From NCBI GenBank assembly GCA_039105265.1, contig JAPFFF010000002.1, positions 7,440,001 to 7,504,000 on the forward strand: a DNA stretch of 64,000 bases. The letters are read 5' to 3'. The notes under the pieces are model-generated. The model was given only the letters and a program-made list of their open reading frames with translations. It did not search any database and had not been told where the DNA came from. This DNA is from Tritrichomonas musculus (Eukaryota > Parabasalia > Tritrichomonadida > Tritrichomonadidae). Position 1 is the stretch's first letter; each line of letters opens with the position of its first letter. Both the position numbers and the translations under genes were made by a program. Shown one piece after another: positions 39,654 to 49,832 of this stretch.

Positions 39654-41945
39654 ATGACAACATTGAACATTGAACGAAATGATGAATTTATTGATTCATT
39701 AGCAGATTCGTTAGTTAATTCAGAAACGAAATCACTTAATGAACGTATTGGTTCGAACACAGTTGATTTATTAAATTACCTCAAACATGATGGCGGTAAA
39801 GGTAGAATTACTGGCAAGGCTTTATTACTAAATAAAATTCAAAATTTATGTATCATTGATGTTGATATAAACAAATCATATAATGATGAATTAAAGGATC
39901 AAGTTAGGAAACAGATATTAAGTAAGTTATCTGACGAAGATGTAATAGTCAAAACTGGTTCAGGTGGTTTACACATTTATTGTAATACAGAATTTTTTGA
40001 ACCAACGTCAAACAGAATGATTAAATGTTATTCTTGTTCCGATTATGACATTGATTTAATGACATCCATCGACGAATCAAAACGTTCATTAATCGTTATG
40101 GCTGACTCACGAGTGAGAAAAAACGCTCGTGAAAAGATTTGTGCGTATGAGTTTGTTAGAGGTGGTTATGATTCAAAAATAACTCGTTCATTATCAAATA
40201 TATTAAATGATCTTGACATAACCATTAAGGTTCAACAAACTGAAGAGATTAATAACATTATTAAAGAGAATCAAGATGTTGTTCTCAGTGATGAATTAGC
40301 ACAAGCATTAATCGATGGTATTGCTGATTTTGAAGTTCATAATGATGGCGGTAACATCCCATTAAGTAAAGAAGTTACTTTATTCACTTTGTTTCAAGCA
40401 ATTAATTCATTACCAAAGAAATTTATTGATGAAGCTTATAATAACGCTTATCAGTTCTGTAAATTAACAGATAATGCTAGAAACAATTTTGATAATAAAC
40501 GTTCAAGATTTTCACATTTATCAACATCACCATTCGTTTTGGCAAAGATACTAAAACTATATCAAACAGAATATTATGAGGAATATGTTAAACCGTTTAT
40601 GAGTCATGCAGTTAAAAGATTTAATATAAACCTTAATGACGATTTCTCAATGACTGACATTAGACGAAAGGTTGAAAGGAACTTATATAAACATTCATCA
40701 GAAATTATTGAAGATTTAAGTAAAGTTATTCGTTTCATTGATTCAGGTACAAAAATGTTTATACAAAAGGAATATGATATTCATAGTAAAACTTGGTCAT
40801 TAGTGTTTGTCAATAACACATCGATGAAAGAGTCATTAAAAATGATTAAATTAGGAAACGATGGTAAGAAAACCATCACGGCTTATGACGTGTTATTAAC
40901 TAAATTAACTTCATTAACAGTTAAAGGTGTTGCTTTCAATTCATCTGACAAAGATGTTTTATCAATTTTTCATGGTTATAAGTACAATGTATTGAATAAA
41001 ATCAATCACGGTATTATTGAACCATTCATTAATTTCGTTAGAGAAGTCATCTGTAACAACGATAATGAAGCGTTTAGTTATGTAATTGGATGGATTGCAT
41101 CAATGGTTCAAAATCCTGGTATCAAGAATGAAACAGCATTAGTGTTAAAAGGATTACAAGGCGTTGGTAAAAACAGATTTACTGACATTTTATGTGAATT
41201 ATTAGCTGGTTATTCAGAACGAAACATTAATGAAATAGAAGAATTGACAGGTAATTTCAACTCAATTGTTGAAAACAAAATGTTATTAGTTCTTAACGAA
41301 ATGAAGAACAATGGAGAAGATCGTATGGTAAACTTCAATTCACTAAAATCAAAAATTACGGATAATACGATAAGGATTAATGAAAAGTTTCAACCAAGAC
41401 ATACAGCTGAGAACGTTGCTAATTTTATATTCTGTACAAACAACGCATTTCCAGTTAAGATTGAAGCAGGAGATCGTCGTTATGTAGTTCTTCAAGTCAG
41501 CGGTAAGTATAAAGGACAATTCAATTATTTTAAATCGTTGATGAATTCATGCACTAAAGATTTTTATGATAATTTATTAACATTCTTCATGAATTACGAT
41601 CTATCTTCATTCAACATTCGTGATATACCGATGACTGAAGCCAAACAAGATATCATTAATGCATCTAAATCACCTATCGATCAATTTATTTGCGATCATT
41701 ATGATGATTTAGTTAAAGGAATGATTTGTTCAGATGCTTTGATGTATAAACCATCAGATATGAAGGACAAAAACTTTCAGCTTCAATTGAAGGATAAGTG
41801 TGATCGTAAAAAGAAAGGTCCTAAAGGTAATCAAAAATGGTGTTATATCCTGAAAGATGAATGTAAGAGTTTATATAAACAAACAATAAACAGTGATTTG
41901 ACTGATGATTATGATGAATTCATGGATTCTACTGAAAATACATAA
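39654..41945 (+). CDS. Primase-polymerase (AEP) fused to D5-like superfamily-3 helicase
   Basis: 763 residues, whole. Residues ~50-190 form an archaeo-eukaryotic primase core: motif I 'LCIIDVDINK' (Asp-x-Asp), motif II 'KTGSGGLHIYC' (Gly-Gly-x-His), motif III 'YDIDLM'. Residues ~455-630 form a D5/SF3-type helicase: Walker A 'GLQGVGKNRF', Walker B region 'KMLLVLNEMKN', and motif C region 'NFIFCTNNAFPVKIEAGDRR' with the typical sensor Asn and Arg finger. The ~100-residue C-terminus is charged and may bind DNA. Family knowledge: such fusions start replication in virophages, Polinton-like viruses, NCLDVs and plasmids. All catalytic residues I looked for are present. The flanking 70-bp inverted repeats suggest it replicates its own element. 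Confidence 0.88.
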   Translation: MTTLNIERNDEFIDSLADSLVNSETKSLNERIGSNTVDLLNYLKHDGGKGRITGKALLLNKIQNLCIIDVDINKSYNDELKDQVRKQILSKLSDEDVIVKTGSGGLHIYCNTEFFEPTSNRMIKCYSCSDYDIDLMTSIDESKRSLIVMADSRVRKNAREKICAYEFVRGGYDSKITRSLSNILNDLDITIKVQQTEEINNIIKENQDVVLSDELAQALIDGIADFEVHNDGGNIPLSKEVTLFTLFQAINSLPKKFIDEAYNNAYQFCKLTDNARNNFDNKRSRFSHLSTSPFVLAKILKLYQTEYYEEYVKPFMSHAVKRFNINLNDDFSMTDIRRKVERNLYKHSSEIIEDLSKVIRFIDSGTKMFIQKEYDIHSKTWSLVFVNNTSMKESLKMIKLGNDGKKTITAYDVLLTKLTSLTVKGVAFNSSDKDVLSIFHGYKYNVLNKINHGIIEPFINFVREVICNNDNEAFSYVIGWIASMVQNPGIKNETALVLKGLQGVGKNRFTDILCELLAGYSERNINEIEELTGNFNSIVENKMLLVLNEMKNNGEDRMVNFNSLKSKITDNTIRINEKFQPRHTAENVANFIFCTNNAFPVKIEAGDRRYVVLQVSGKYKGQFNYFKSLMNSCTKDFYDNLLTFFMNYDLSSFNIRDIPMTEAKQDIINASKSPIDQFICDHYDDLVKGMICSDALMYKPSDMKDKNFQLQLKDKCDRKKKGPKGNQKWCYILKDECKSLYKQTINSDLTDDYDEFMDSTENT

Positions 41946-42020
41946 TTTTTCGTTTATTTTTGTCAAAAACACTCAAAAATTCACGTTCATTAAAGACAAA
42001 TCATGCATTTACGTCAAATA

Positions 42021-42090
42021 TGTTGTTCAAATGTCCGTTGTTCACTAATTTTAAAACTAAAGTGGTAACCCGGGTTACCTGGACTACCAA
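42021..42090 (-). repeat. Right inverted repeat of the PrimPol-helicase element, with 16-bp palindrome
   Basis: Perfect reverse complement of 39,501-39,570, with GGTAACCCGGGTTACC at 42,064-42,079. It ends ctaccaa and is followed at once by a run of A. Confidence 0.9.
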
Positions 42091-43185
42091 AAAAAAAATT
42101 CACTGTTTTTCGTTAATTTACATCAAAATATTAACTGTAGTAATTAACGTAAATCATCAATTTTCCCATTATTTTTGTGCCTTATTGCCTTGTTCCCATT
42201 AAAAATATTCATTAATATCCATGTCGAAATATACAGTAACGACTTTATTCTTGATCAAATTGAATGAAATCATTATTGAAAAGAATTATGGTTAGGTAGT
42301 TAGTTTAACCTTTTTATAACCTGATTTTTCGCCTTTGTCGAAATGAGTGTAAATGACTAAATTTTTTACAAAATCGAATGAAATTATTAAAATGTCACGT
42401 CAGGCGCAATGTTAATTTTAGGAAAGACTTCTCAGAAAAATGATGAATATATTAATATCTTTGTCTGAATAAGCGTCAATGACTAATTTATTGATATAAT
42501 TGATTTCATGCATAAAACTGTTTTGATGCAATGACTTTTATCAATTTTATCCATTTTTGTTGATTATTAACAATTTATAAGTAATTTTAATTATTCTTTG
42601 GTAATGTATTATTAACGTATTAATGATGAATTAATATGTTTTGAAAATTAGCGAAATATTCAATTGTTGAATTTTGATGATTGATTTATGAAAGATGAAG
42701 ATATAAATTTAATAAGAAAAATTATTTTGTAATATTTTCATATAACATGTCTCTAAAATTTTATAAATAACTTTTCAAATCAATTTAATTAATGAAGCTC
42801 AAGCGAATCAATGTTAACTACTGCTGTTTAACATTAAACTTAGTTAAAATCACTATATTTACTTTCGGGATGAGAAGATGACAAAACGTATTCAAATATT
42901 AATATCCTTATTTTTCGAATCAAATTTGTTGATAATTCTCCTGGTGCATATTGTTAAGATGAAACGCAACCGAAGCAGTAACTCTTTCTTTAAAAAAACA
43001 ATTGTAAAACAACTATTATTGTTAGTTTACCTTAGAATTAGTTAGTTAATGGTAATTGAAAAAGCCTTCGGAGCTATTCCTTGTAAATATCTTTTACGAA
43101 TAAAAATATAATAAAAATATGTATGTAAAAACTGTTTATTATTACTTGTTGATAATTTTGTTTTACTTACAAGCTTTGTTAGCTA
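42091..43185. other. Non-coding region with a degenerate ~120-bp tandem repeat
   Basis: No gene. Three worn units begin near 42,222, 42,336 and 42,462. They share tgtcgaaat (or tgtctgaat), then 'aatgact', then 'gaatgaaatcatt' or similar. Spacing is 114 and 126 bases. The two outer units are preceded by attaatatc. Nothing is recognised in the rest (about 42,560-43,185). Confidence 0.5.
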
Positions 43186-43389
43186 TCAATGAGTACTTGA
43201 ACTGTTATAAGGTTTTAACCCAATACGAACCAATAGATCGACCCATACAATAATCAAAAAGATATTTAATTTAAAAAGGTGAACATAATTGCCTTTGTAA
43301 TTGTTCATGTGGCAAATGACAAAAATCAAAATCACCGCAATAGACACTAATACAAGTAAAAATTCGTAAAGAAGTTTGTGGGATTCCAT
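43186..43389 (-). CDS. Small two-helix membrane protein (67 aa), unknown
   Basis: 67 residues from the ATG at 43,389. Two hydrophobic helices lie at ~7-27 ('LYEFLLVLVSIAVILIFVICH') shown in part, and ~37-57 ('LFKLNIFLIIVWVDLLVRIG'). A short loop rich in Asn/Lys/Gly joins them, with a polar tail. Codon use is mixed with C-containing codons, unlike random AT-rich frames, so it may be a real gene. No family is recognised; small ER subunits were considered without a match. No clear initiator is seen. The left arm of the long inverted repeat starts 77 bases upstream. Confidence 0.45.
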   Translation of the reverse strand: MESHKLLYEFLLVLVSIAVILIFVICHMNNYKGNYVHLFKLNIFLIIVWVDLLVRIGLKPYNSSSTH

Positions 43390-43465
43390 TTTTCTCCTTT
43401 GAAATTTTAAAGTTTATATAGAAGTGTTTGAAAAAAAAATGGCCCAAGATTTAGGAAATTCCTTT

Positions 43466-45097
43466 ATACCATGTAATATTTATATGTTTAACAAGTTGTT
43501 GGTCAAATATTGAGCATATTCCTCTGTTCAATTTCGAGAAACAATAAAATCAAATCTGATCAATTATTGAAGTTTTTTAAAGATTGATTAAATTAATAAA
43601 TGTCTTCATTTATAATATTGTTTATTAACTATGATTATATATTTTTATTAAAATAAAATTCAAGTAGAAACTAGATATTTTTGTTTTTTTAAAAAATTTC
43701 AAAAGGCAAACGTTTTTAAAAAGATTGAGATTGCCCAGGTTTGAAAGACCCTATTTTTAATCTTCATCATATTGTATTCTATTATATTTAATTAATTGTT
43801 TTTTTGAAATTTGCTTCTGATAAAGAAAAAAAAAGAATTATTAAAAATTTTAAAATAAAAAATTAACGTCTTGCCTCAATTATTTCAAAGTATCACTGAA
43901 TTTTTTCAAGCATCTTTAAGAAAATAAAAAAATATAAATAACAAAGAAATATCTCGCAAGGATTTTTAAAAAAATAGGTTAAGTGTTCTTTTTTATGTTT
44001 TTATGATAAGTATACAAGAAGATATTTACTTTCAAATAGCACAAAATTACTATGAAGATAATTCTTTAAAACATTAATTGTGAATATTTATTTTTAACAT
44101 TTAAAAATTAAGACTCACTAATTATATCTCATTAATATGATATTTATGTGAATTAACTTATTATTTTTTTATTTGGATCAATACTTGTGAATGTCTATTG
44201 ACAATGAAAATGACATTTTTCCAACCAATATTTTGGTTTATTGTGCTTTTAGAATTATCATATTAGTTAATATTAAAATTCTTATTTGGAAGCTAATTCA
44301 AAGAAAATAATATTGTAAAAAAAAATCAAATAATGGTATCGAGCCCCTAATGAAGCTTGTTCAAAGGCATGATAACCTTGTTGATTTGTTTTGAAATGTA
44401 AGAATCATTATTTCACCTGAGGAATAAGAGATTTATGCTTATCAAATGTATATAAAAATTTTTTCAAATATTAATAATGAATATTTTTCTCAGAATTAAA
44501 CAGAGATTTTTATTAAATAATTTGTAAATAAAACATTTTAGAATTTATTTTAATAAATAATTTGGCTGTGTATGAAAATCTTGGGCCAATTTTTCTAAAA
44601 ATGAAAATAAATTTGTTCATATAAAACAAGTTTTTAAATTTTCTTAAAGATGCTTGAAAAAATTCAGTGATACTTTGAAATAATTGAGGCAAGACGTTAA
44701 TTTTTTATTTTAAAATTTTTAATAATTCTTTTTTTTTCTTTATCAGAAGCAAATTTCAAAAAAACAATTAATTAAATATAATAGAATACAATGTGATGAA
44801 GATTAAAAATAGGGTCTTTCAAACCTGGGCAATCTCAATCTTTTTAAAAACGTTTGCCTTTTGAAATTTTTTAAAAAAACAAAAATATCTAGTTTCTACT
44901 TGAATTTTATTTTAATGAAAATATATAATCATAGTTAATAAACAATATTATAAATGAAAACATTTATTAATTTAATCAATCTTTAAAAAACTTCAATAAT
45001 TGATCAGATTTGATCTTATTGTTTCTCGAAATTGAACAGAGGAATATGCTCAATATTTGACCAACAACTTGTTAAACATATAAATATTGTCTGGTAT
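43466..45097. repeat. Long inverted repeat: ~460-bp arms, ~712-bp spacer
   Basis: Left arm 43,466-43,924 and right arm 44,637-45,097 are reverse complements with few differences. Examples are 'caagttgttggtcaaatatt' against 'aatatttgaccaacaacttg', and 'aagacgttaattttttattt' inverted at the inner ends. Weaker inverted similarity continues outward to about 43,409 and 45,158. The 712-bp spacer (43,925-44,636) holds no gene. It contains part of a further inverted match, tggcccaagatt (43,440-43,451, and inverted near 44,581-44,592). No protein is encoded. A foldback transposon, a MITE pair or an inverted duplication would all fit. A transcript would form a hairpin of about 460 base pairs. Confidence 0.85.
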
Positions 45098-48000
45098 CAA
45101 TTATATCCTGAAAACTAGAACAGAAAAAATTTCGAACACTTCTGTTTATATCTAAACTTCATAAAATAATGTTCATCTCTTACACAATTTTTTTGAATGT
45201 ATTTAATTTAAAATTTTCTATGTGTTTTTTAAAAAAGTAGCTATCGGGAGATGAACATTTTTTTTTTCTCTGGAAGCATAAGTTCAGAATTTTTGAATTA
45301 AAAAAAATAAAAATAATAGAAAAAGTTTATAATTATATCGTGTTTAAACTTTAGATCAATGGTGTAAACAAGCTTTGTTCGGTATTGATTATAAGCTTGC
45401 TTGATCGGTTCCAATGACCATTTGAATTTTGGCCATAACTTGGCACTTGTAGCTGATATCTAATAATCAAAAGATAAATTGGGTAAATGCTGTTCTGAAT
45501 CTTCTGCAATTATCGATATCCTCGCTTTTAACTCCGGGTGCTATTTTATCTGTACGTACAAGATTTGGGAAAACTGTTTTTCTCTCTACATATGTGTAAT
45601 AAAAACTTTTTATAGTGGATTCCTATTGATATGGCATTCGTGATGCAATAAATTTCCATTATTACCCGTATAATTTTACGAGATTTATAATTTTGGGTCT
45701 TCTTTATCGGACAAACGATCCAAAGTTTTAAACTTTTTTCTTTTGGCCAATGTGAGAAAATAATATTAATTTGACTAAAAAATAATCATTTCTCACATTT
45801 TCAAAAGTTTACGTTATTCAAAAATTAATAAACTATTTGAAAAAAACAATGTAAAAAAATTAATGAAAAAGAATATAAGGATTTAAATAATATTTTATTA
45901 AACCACTATTTTTATTTAATTTGGTAATGGCTGAGGATAACCGTTTATTTTTTCCAATTTTTTATACTTATAAAATTATAACATCTTACCATTTGATATG
46001 AAATGAATATTATTTCATTAATATATATTTAATTTTTGTGAAATTCAATAAATATATGAAGATAAACATGTTTCAAATAACAAAGCAATATATGATACAA
46101 TATTCTCAAATATTTGAAAGAATTTATTCAAAATAATAAGATTCAATGAAATTAAAAATCCATAAAATTTCCTCTGAAAAATAATTGATAATATTTTTTC
46201 AATTTTTTTGAGAAAATTTATTCAATTTATTCACTTTTTCATAGAATTGTGTAAGAGATGAACATTATTTTATTGAGTTTAAACTGCCGTTCAAAAGTCG
46301 GCCCACCTTTCAGCTATAATTGGCCTTGGTGGCGGTTATTTTATAACGTATTAATTAGGAAGGGTATTTCTATGAGTTAATACAAATTTTGTTTCTTGAA
46401 ATTGAATTGAAAGAAAAAATATCAAATATTTATATCTTGCTAGAGTATTGATAAATTCAATAATTACATATATATTTATTTTCATTTAATAATTTAATAA
46501 CAATTTAATAAATTATCAAATGCTTATTATTATTTGTTATAAGAATTTTGAATATATTAGATCTCCTTTCAAAAAATAAAAAGATTCCTCTAAAAAAGTT
46601 TCAATATTTCAGAAGATTCCTCTAAAAAAGTTTAACTCTCAAATTTGTTAAGAAAATTCAAAATTTGTGAAAATTCTCAGAGCTTACACAAATTTTTTAA
46701 CCAACCTAGTATTAATACAAAAAAGGGAACTTTTTTATTCAATTTTGGTCTGAGTTTTGAACCAATTCAAATTTATTATTTTCAATATTTTATATTAAAA
46801 AAAGGTAAACGAATTTGGTTTTTTTTCAATTTTCTTATTTCGTTAAATAATCATAAAATATAAATTTAATTTATTATCTTAAACATTTTTTATTTAGAAG
46901 CAAATAAGATCTGTCGTAGGGAAATTGGAATAATATCAATTTTAAAATATTTAATAGAAAAAGTGAAGAAATTGAATTTTAACTTCAAGTATGTATTCAA
47001 AATATTTCTAGGTGCTCTAAGAGGAATTTGCCTAGAAACTGTTTTTTCTAACTCATTTTTATATATTATTTAATTATATTTAAATATTTATATATTAATA
47101 TAATTTATAATATATTTTATCTATAATATAACATTAATATATATTATTTTTCTGTATAAAGCATATTTATAAATAAATATTTTGAAAGCATATACAAAAT
47201 ACATTGAGAACATAAAAATTAATAAAGTCATTAAATTTTCAGTATTTTTAAATAAAGACTATTCAATTTAAAAGAATTAAAAATTCAAATATCTTATTTT
47301 AAAATCTTTTTACCAATATTATTATGCATTTAAAAAAATATAAAATAATATAGATATATAAATGCATGTAAATATTGCTAATATTATATTAAATTGAGGA
47401 ATTCTGATGAACATATTATAGTAAGCATAAAGTAAATCAATTTTTTTTATAAATATAGATGAAAATAATTTGTATAATTATTAAAAAGTATGAAAAAATA
47501 ATGAAATTTGTGAAAAATAATTAGATTGGTAATGAAAAAATTATTAATCAAATTTGATTGTTTCAAATGTTTTTTTGAGCATGTGTTGATATTGAATTAA
47601 CTGAATCTGTTGATGAATATCATTAAACTGTTCTTTTTTGTTGAGTATTTTTAATATTGGGCTGTTCCTTTGCCAACTAATATCTTTTGGAGGGGACAAT
47701 AAAATTTAAATTCATCACCATAATAAGAAAAATACATATACTTAAATGATTTATTGTAATTTAAACTTGTTTTCTATTTTTTCCATTTGTTGCAAATGAT
47801 TTAAAAAAATTCAATTATATATACAAATATTCATTAATATTCAAAATAAAAAAACATTTTAAAATATAGATATTAAAATAAAAATAATATATGATAAATG
47901 TTTCTAAAATAAATTTTCATTGAAAAGATATATCAATATATACTTTTGGTTTTATCATTATATCACAAAAAGTTAGATAATTTAACAAAAAGTTACTATT

Positions 48001-49810
48001 CATAAAAAAATTCATTGAAAAAAATTTTTTATGATATTAGGGAAATGTTACGATTATTTTATTTTTTGTCTATATAGCCAATATTACATACTGACATACA
48101 ATATAAATCATTAGAAGTGAAGTAATAATCGAAACATTTTGTTCATGATTAATATCCTTGATAATCAAAAGTACAAAAAAAAGATAAATTTCTTCTCCGT
48201 AAGTTATAATATTATTTTAAAATATCAAAATATCTCTCATCGATGTGATTTTTTTTATAACTGGTCCAAAAGAAAAATTGTTATTGATGTTTTTTTATTT
48301 TTTTTAACGGACAAAATAAACGGCCTCCGTTTACCTTTTATTAAAATTGAATTAAAATAATAATAAACAGTTTAAAAATTTGTGATTTCTTCCTTATTTA
48401 ATATTTATTGGTTATCTAATTATACCATATCATTAACAATTGATTATCCTATTTTTGTTTCTGATATTACATTAGAAACCGGATTAGTCATTGAAGATAT
48501 AATAAACTTGCTATTTTTTTTTCTCAGAAGAAATAGGACCACGAAAAAACTGTCGATCAAAACAAAAGAAATAGAACAAAAAAGTTACACTTGAATCAAA
48601 TAATTACTCCTATAAGAATATAATATGCTTTTTTTTGAAAATAAATGAAATTCCAATTATTAATAATGTTATTTTAAAATATTTCTGCTTTAATAGTATG
48701 TTTTAATCTGTTTATTTACCAATTCATTAAAGTAAAATAACCTATTATATTTAAATGAAAAATTACTATTCATATCCCAATTTTATAAATTCAATAAGAA
48801 TCGTTTAAATATTATATTCAATTTTTAAATATTTGACAATAATGTTATTTCATGAAAAACTGTATTTTTTTTGGTAAAATCGCTTATTTACATCACAGAA
48901 ATGGAAAATAAGTAGATAAATCTGTTCATAAAAAGAAACGTTACTACATTTAAATCGATTTACTTTTTCAGAATTTATCCTAACATTTTTATTAGAAAAA
49001 ATATTATTTTTCGTTACTTTTTTTTTTTTCATACTGTCCTTCTATTATTTAAACTCTTTCAAGGTTAGCTAATTTAAACAAAACAAAACAAAAAAAAATT
49101 GGTTGTTATCAATTTCTAGCCATAAACGATATTCTTATCAAAAGAATCTAATGGCTAATCATTGTTAATTTTTCAATTGAATATTGAAAAATTTCTAACA
49201 AAACCCCATTCAAAAATTTTCAATTTTCGATTAACCCAATTCCAAAAAAGCATTTTTCCTAAAATTATATATATCTAATTTGTAGTTAAATGGATTAAAA
49301 ATTACTGTTCAATCTGTTTGAATATCTGAGTTAAATATTGTTTTATTTTTCTGAAGTTTATGAACAATCTAATTTAAAATATTTCATTTATTTATCTAAA
49401 CATATTTATCTTATGATAAAAACAATAATTTTTAAAAATATTAGGCTAAAGTACAATAAATTATATATTTATAACTTTAGCAATGTATTTAAACATGAAA
49501 TTATTTTTAGATTTATAAAAGTTCATATTAAATTAAAATAAGATATTTTACTCTCCTTTGAATTTTCACAAGCTTTTTTCGAACTTTGAAATTTCAAAGT
49601 GATAAATCGGCACTCCTTTCAATTATTAACTCATCTTTAGAATACTAATTTCCATAATTTTAGAATATCCCAACAATATAAAATATTTTTTAGATATTAC
49701 ACATTAATAAATATATAAAGTTCTTTAACGTTAACTTTAGCAAAGTATGAAATAAATATGATTTATAATTAGCCAGAAAAAATAAAATACCTAGTTTTCA
49801 TTCAAAATAA
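45098..49810. other. AT-rich gene desert with one further inverted-repeat pair
   Basis: About 4.7 kb without a credible gene. Frames near 46,645, 48,139, 48,382, 48,850 and 49,338 are short, AT-driven and mostly lack proper starts. The inverted pair at 45,161-45,189 and 46,245-46,273 is listed separately. No RNA gene is recognised. Confidence 0.55.
45161..46273. repeat. 29-bp inverted repeat pair bounding ~1.1 kb
   Basis: Bases 45,161-45,189 (ataaaataatgttcatctct onward) and 46,245-46,273 are perfect inverted copies. The match continues imperfectly for about 9 more bases outward. The interior has no transposase. The left copy touches the outer fringe of the long inverted repeat. It could be a short non-autonomous element. 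Confidence 0.55.
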
Positions 49811-49820
49811 TCACTTCATT
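49811..49820 (+). promoter_or_regulatory. Initiator of the amino-acid transporter gene
   Basis: TCACTTCATT, a nearly complete trichomonad initiator, with +1 A at 49,813 and a 20-base leader to the ATG at 49,833. Confidence 0.7.
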
Positions 49821-49832
49821 TTTATATACAAG

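Larger units (their letters stand above)
39501..42090 (+). mobile_element. Single-gene PrimPol-helicase element bounded by 70-bp perfect inverted repeats
   Basis: Bases 39,501-39,570 and 42,021-42,090 are perfect reverse complements. Weaker matching continues about 14 bases further in. The 2,590-bp interval contains exactly one gene, for a primase-polymerase/helicase, starting 83 bases from the left repeat and ending 75 bases before the right one. No transposase, integrase or capsid gene lies inside. I see no clear target-site duplication: left flank ...tttagcg, right flank an A-run. The identity of the ends and the whole gene suggest a young insertion. It may be a stand-alone replicative element or a segment of a larger virus-like element. 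Confidence 0.75.

Noticed and set aside
42780-43080. Possible small structured RNA near 'gggatgagaagatgac'
   Set aside because: A box C-like word was seen, but no matching box D, no closing stem, and no resemblance to known spliceosomal RNAs.
48139-48594. Two adjacent short frames of 73 and 70 codons
   Set aside because: They start at TTG/GTG, show AT-driven composition, and have no initiator or recognisable domain.
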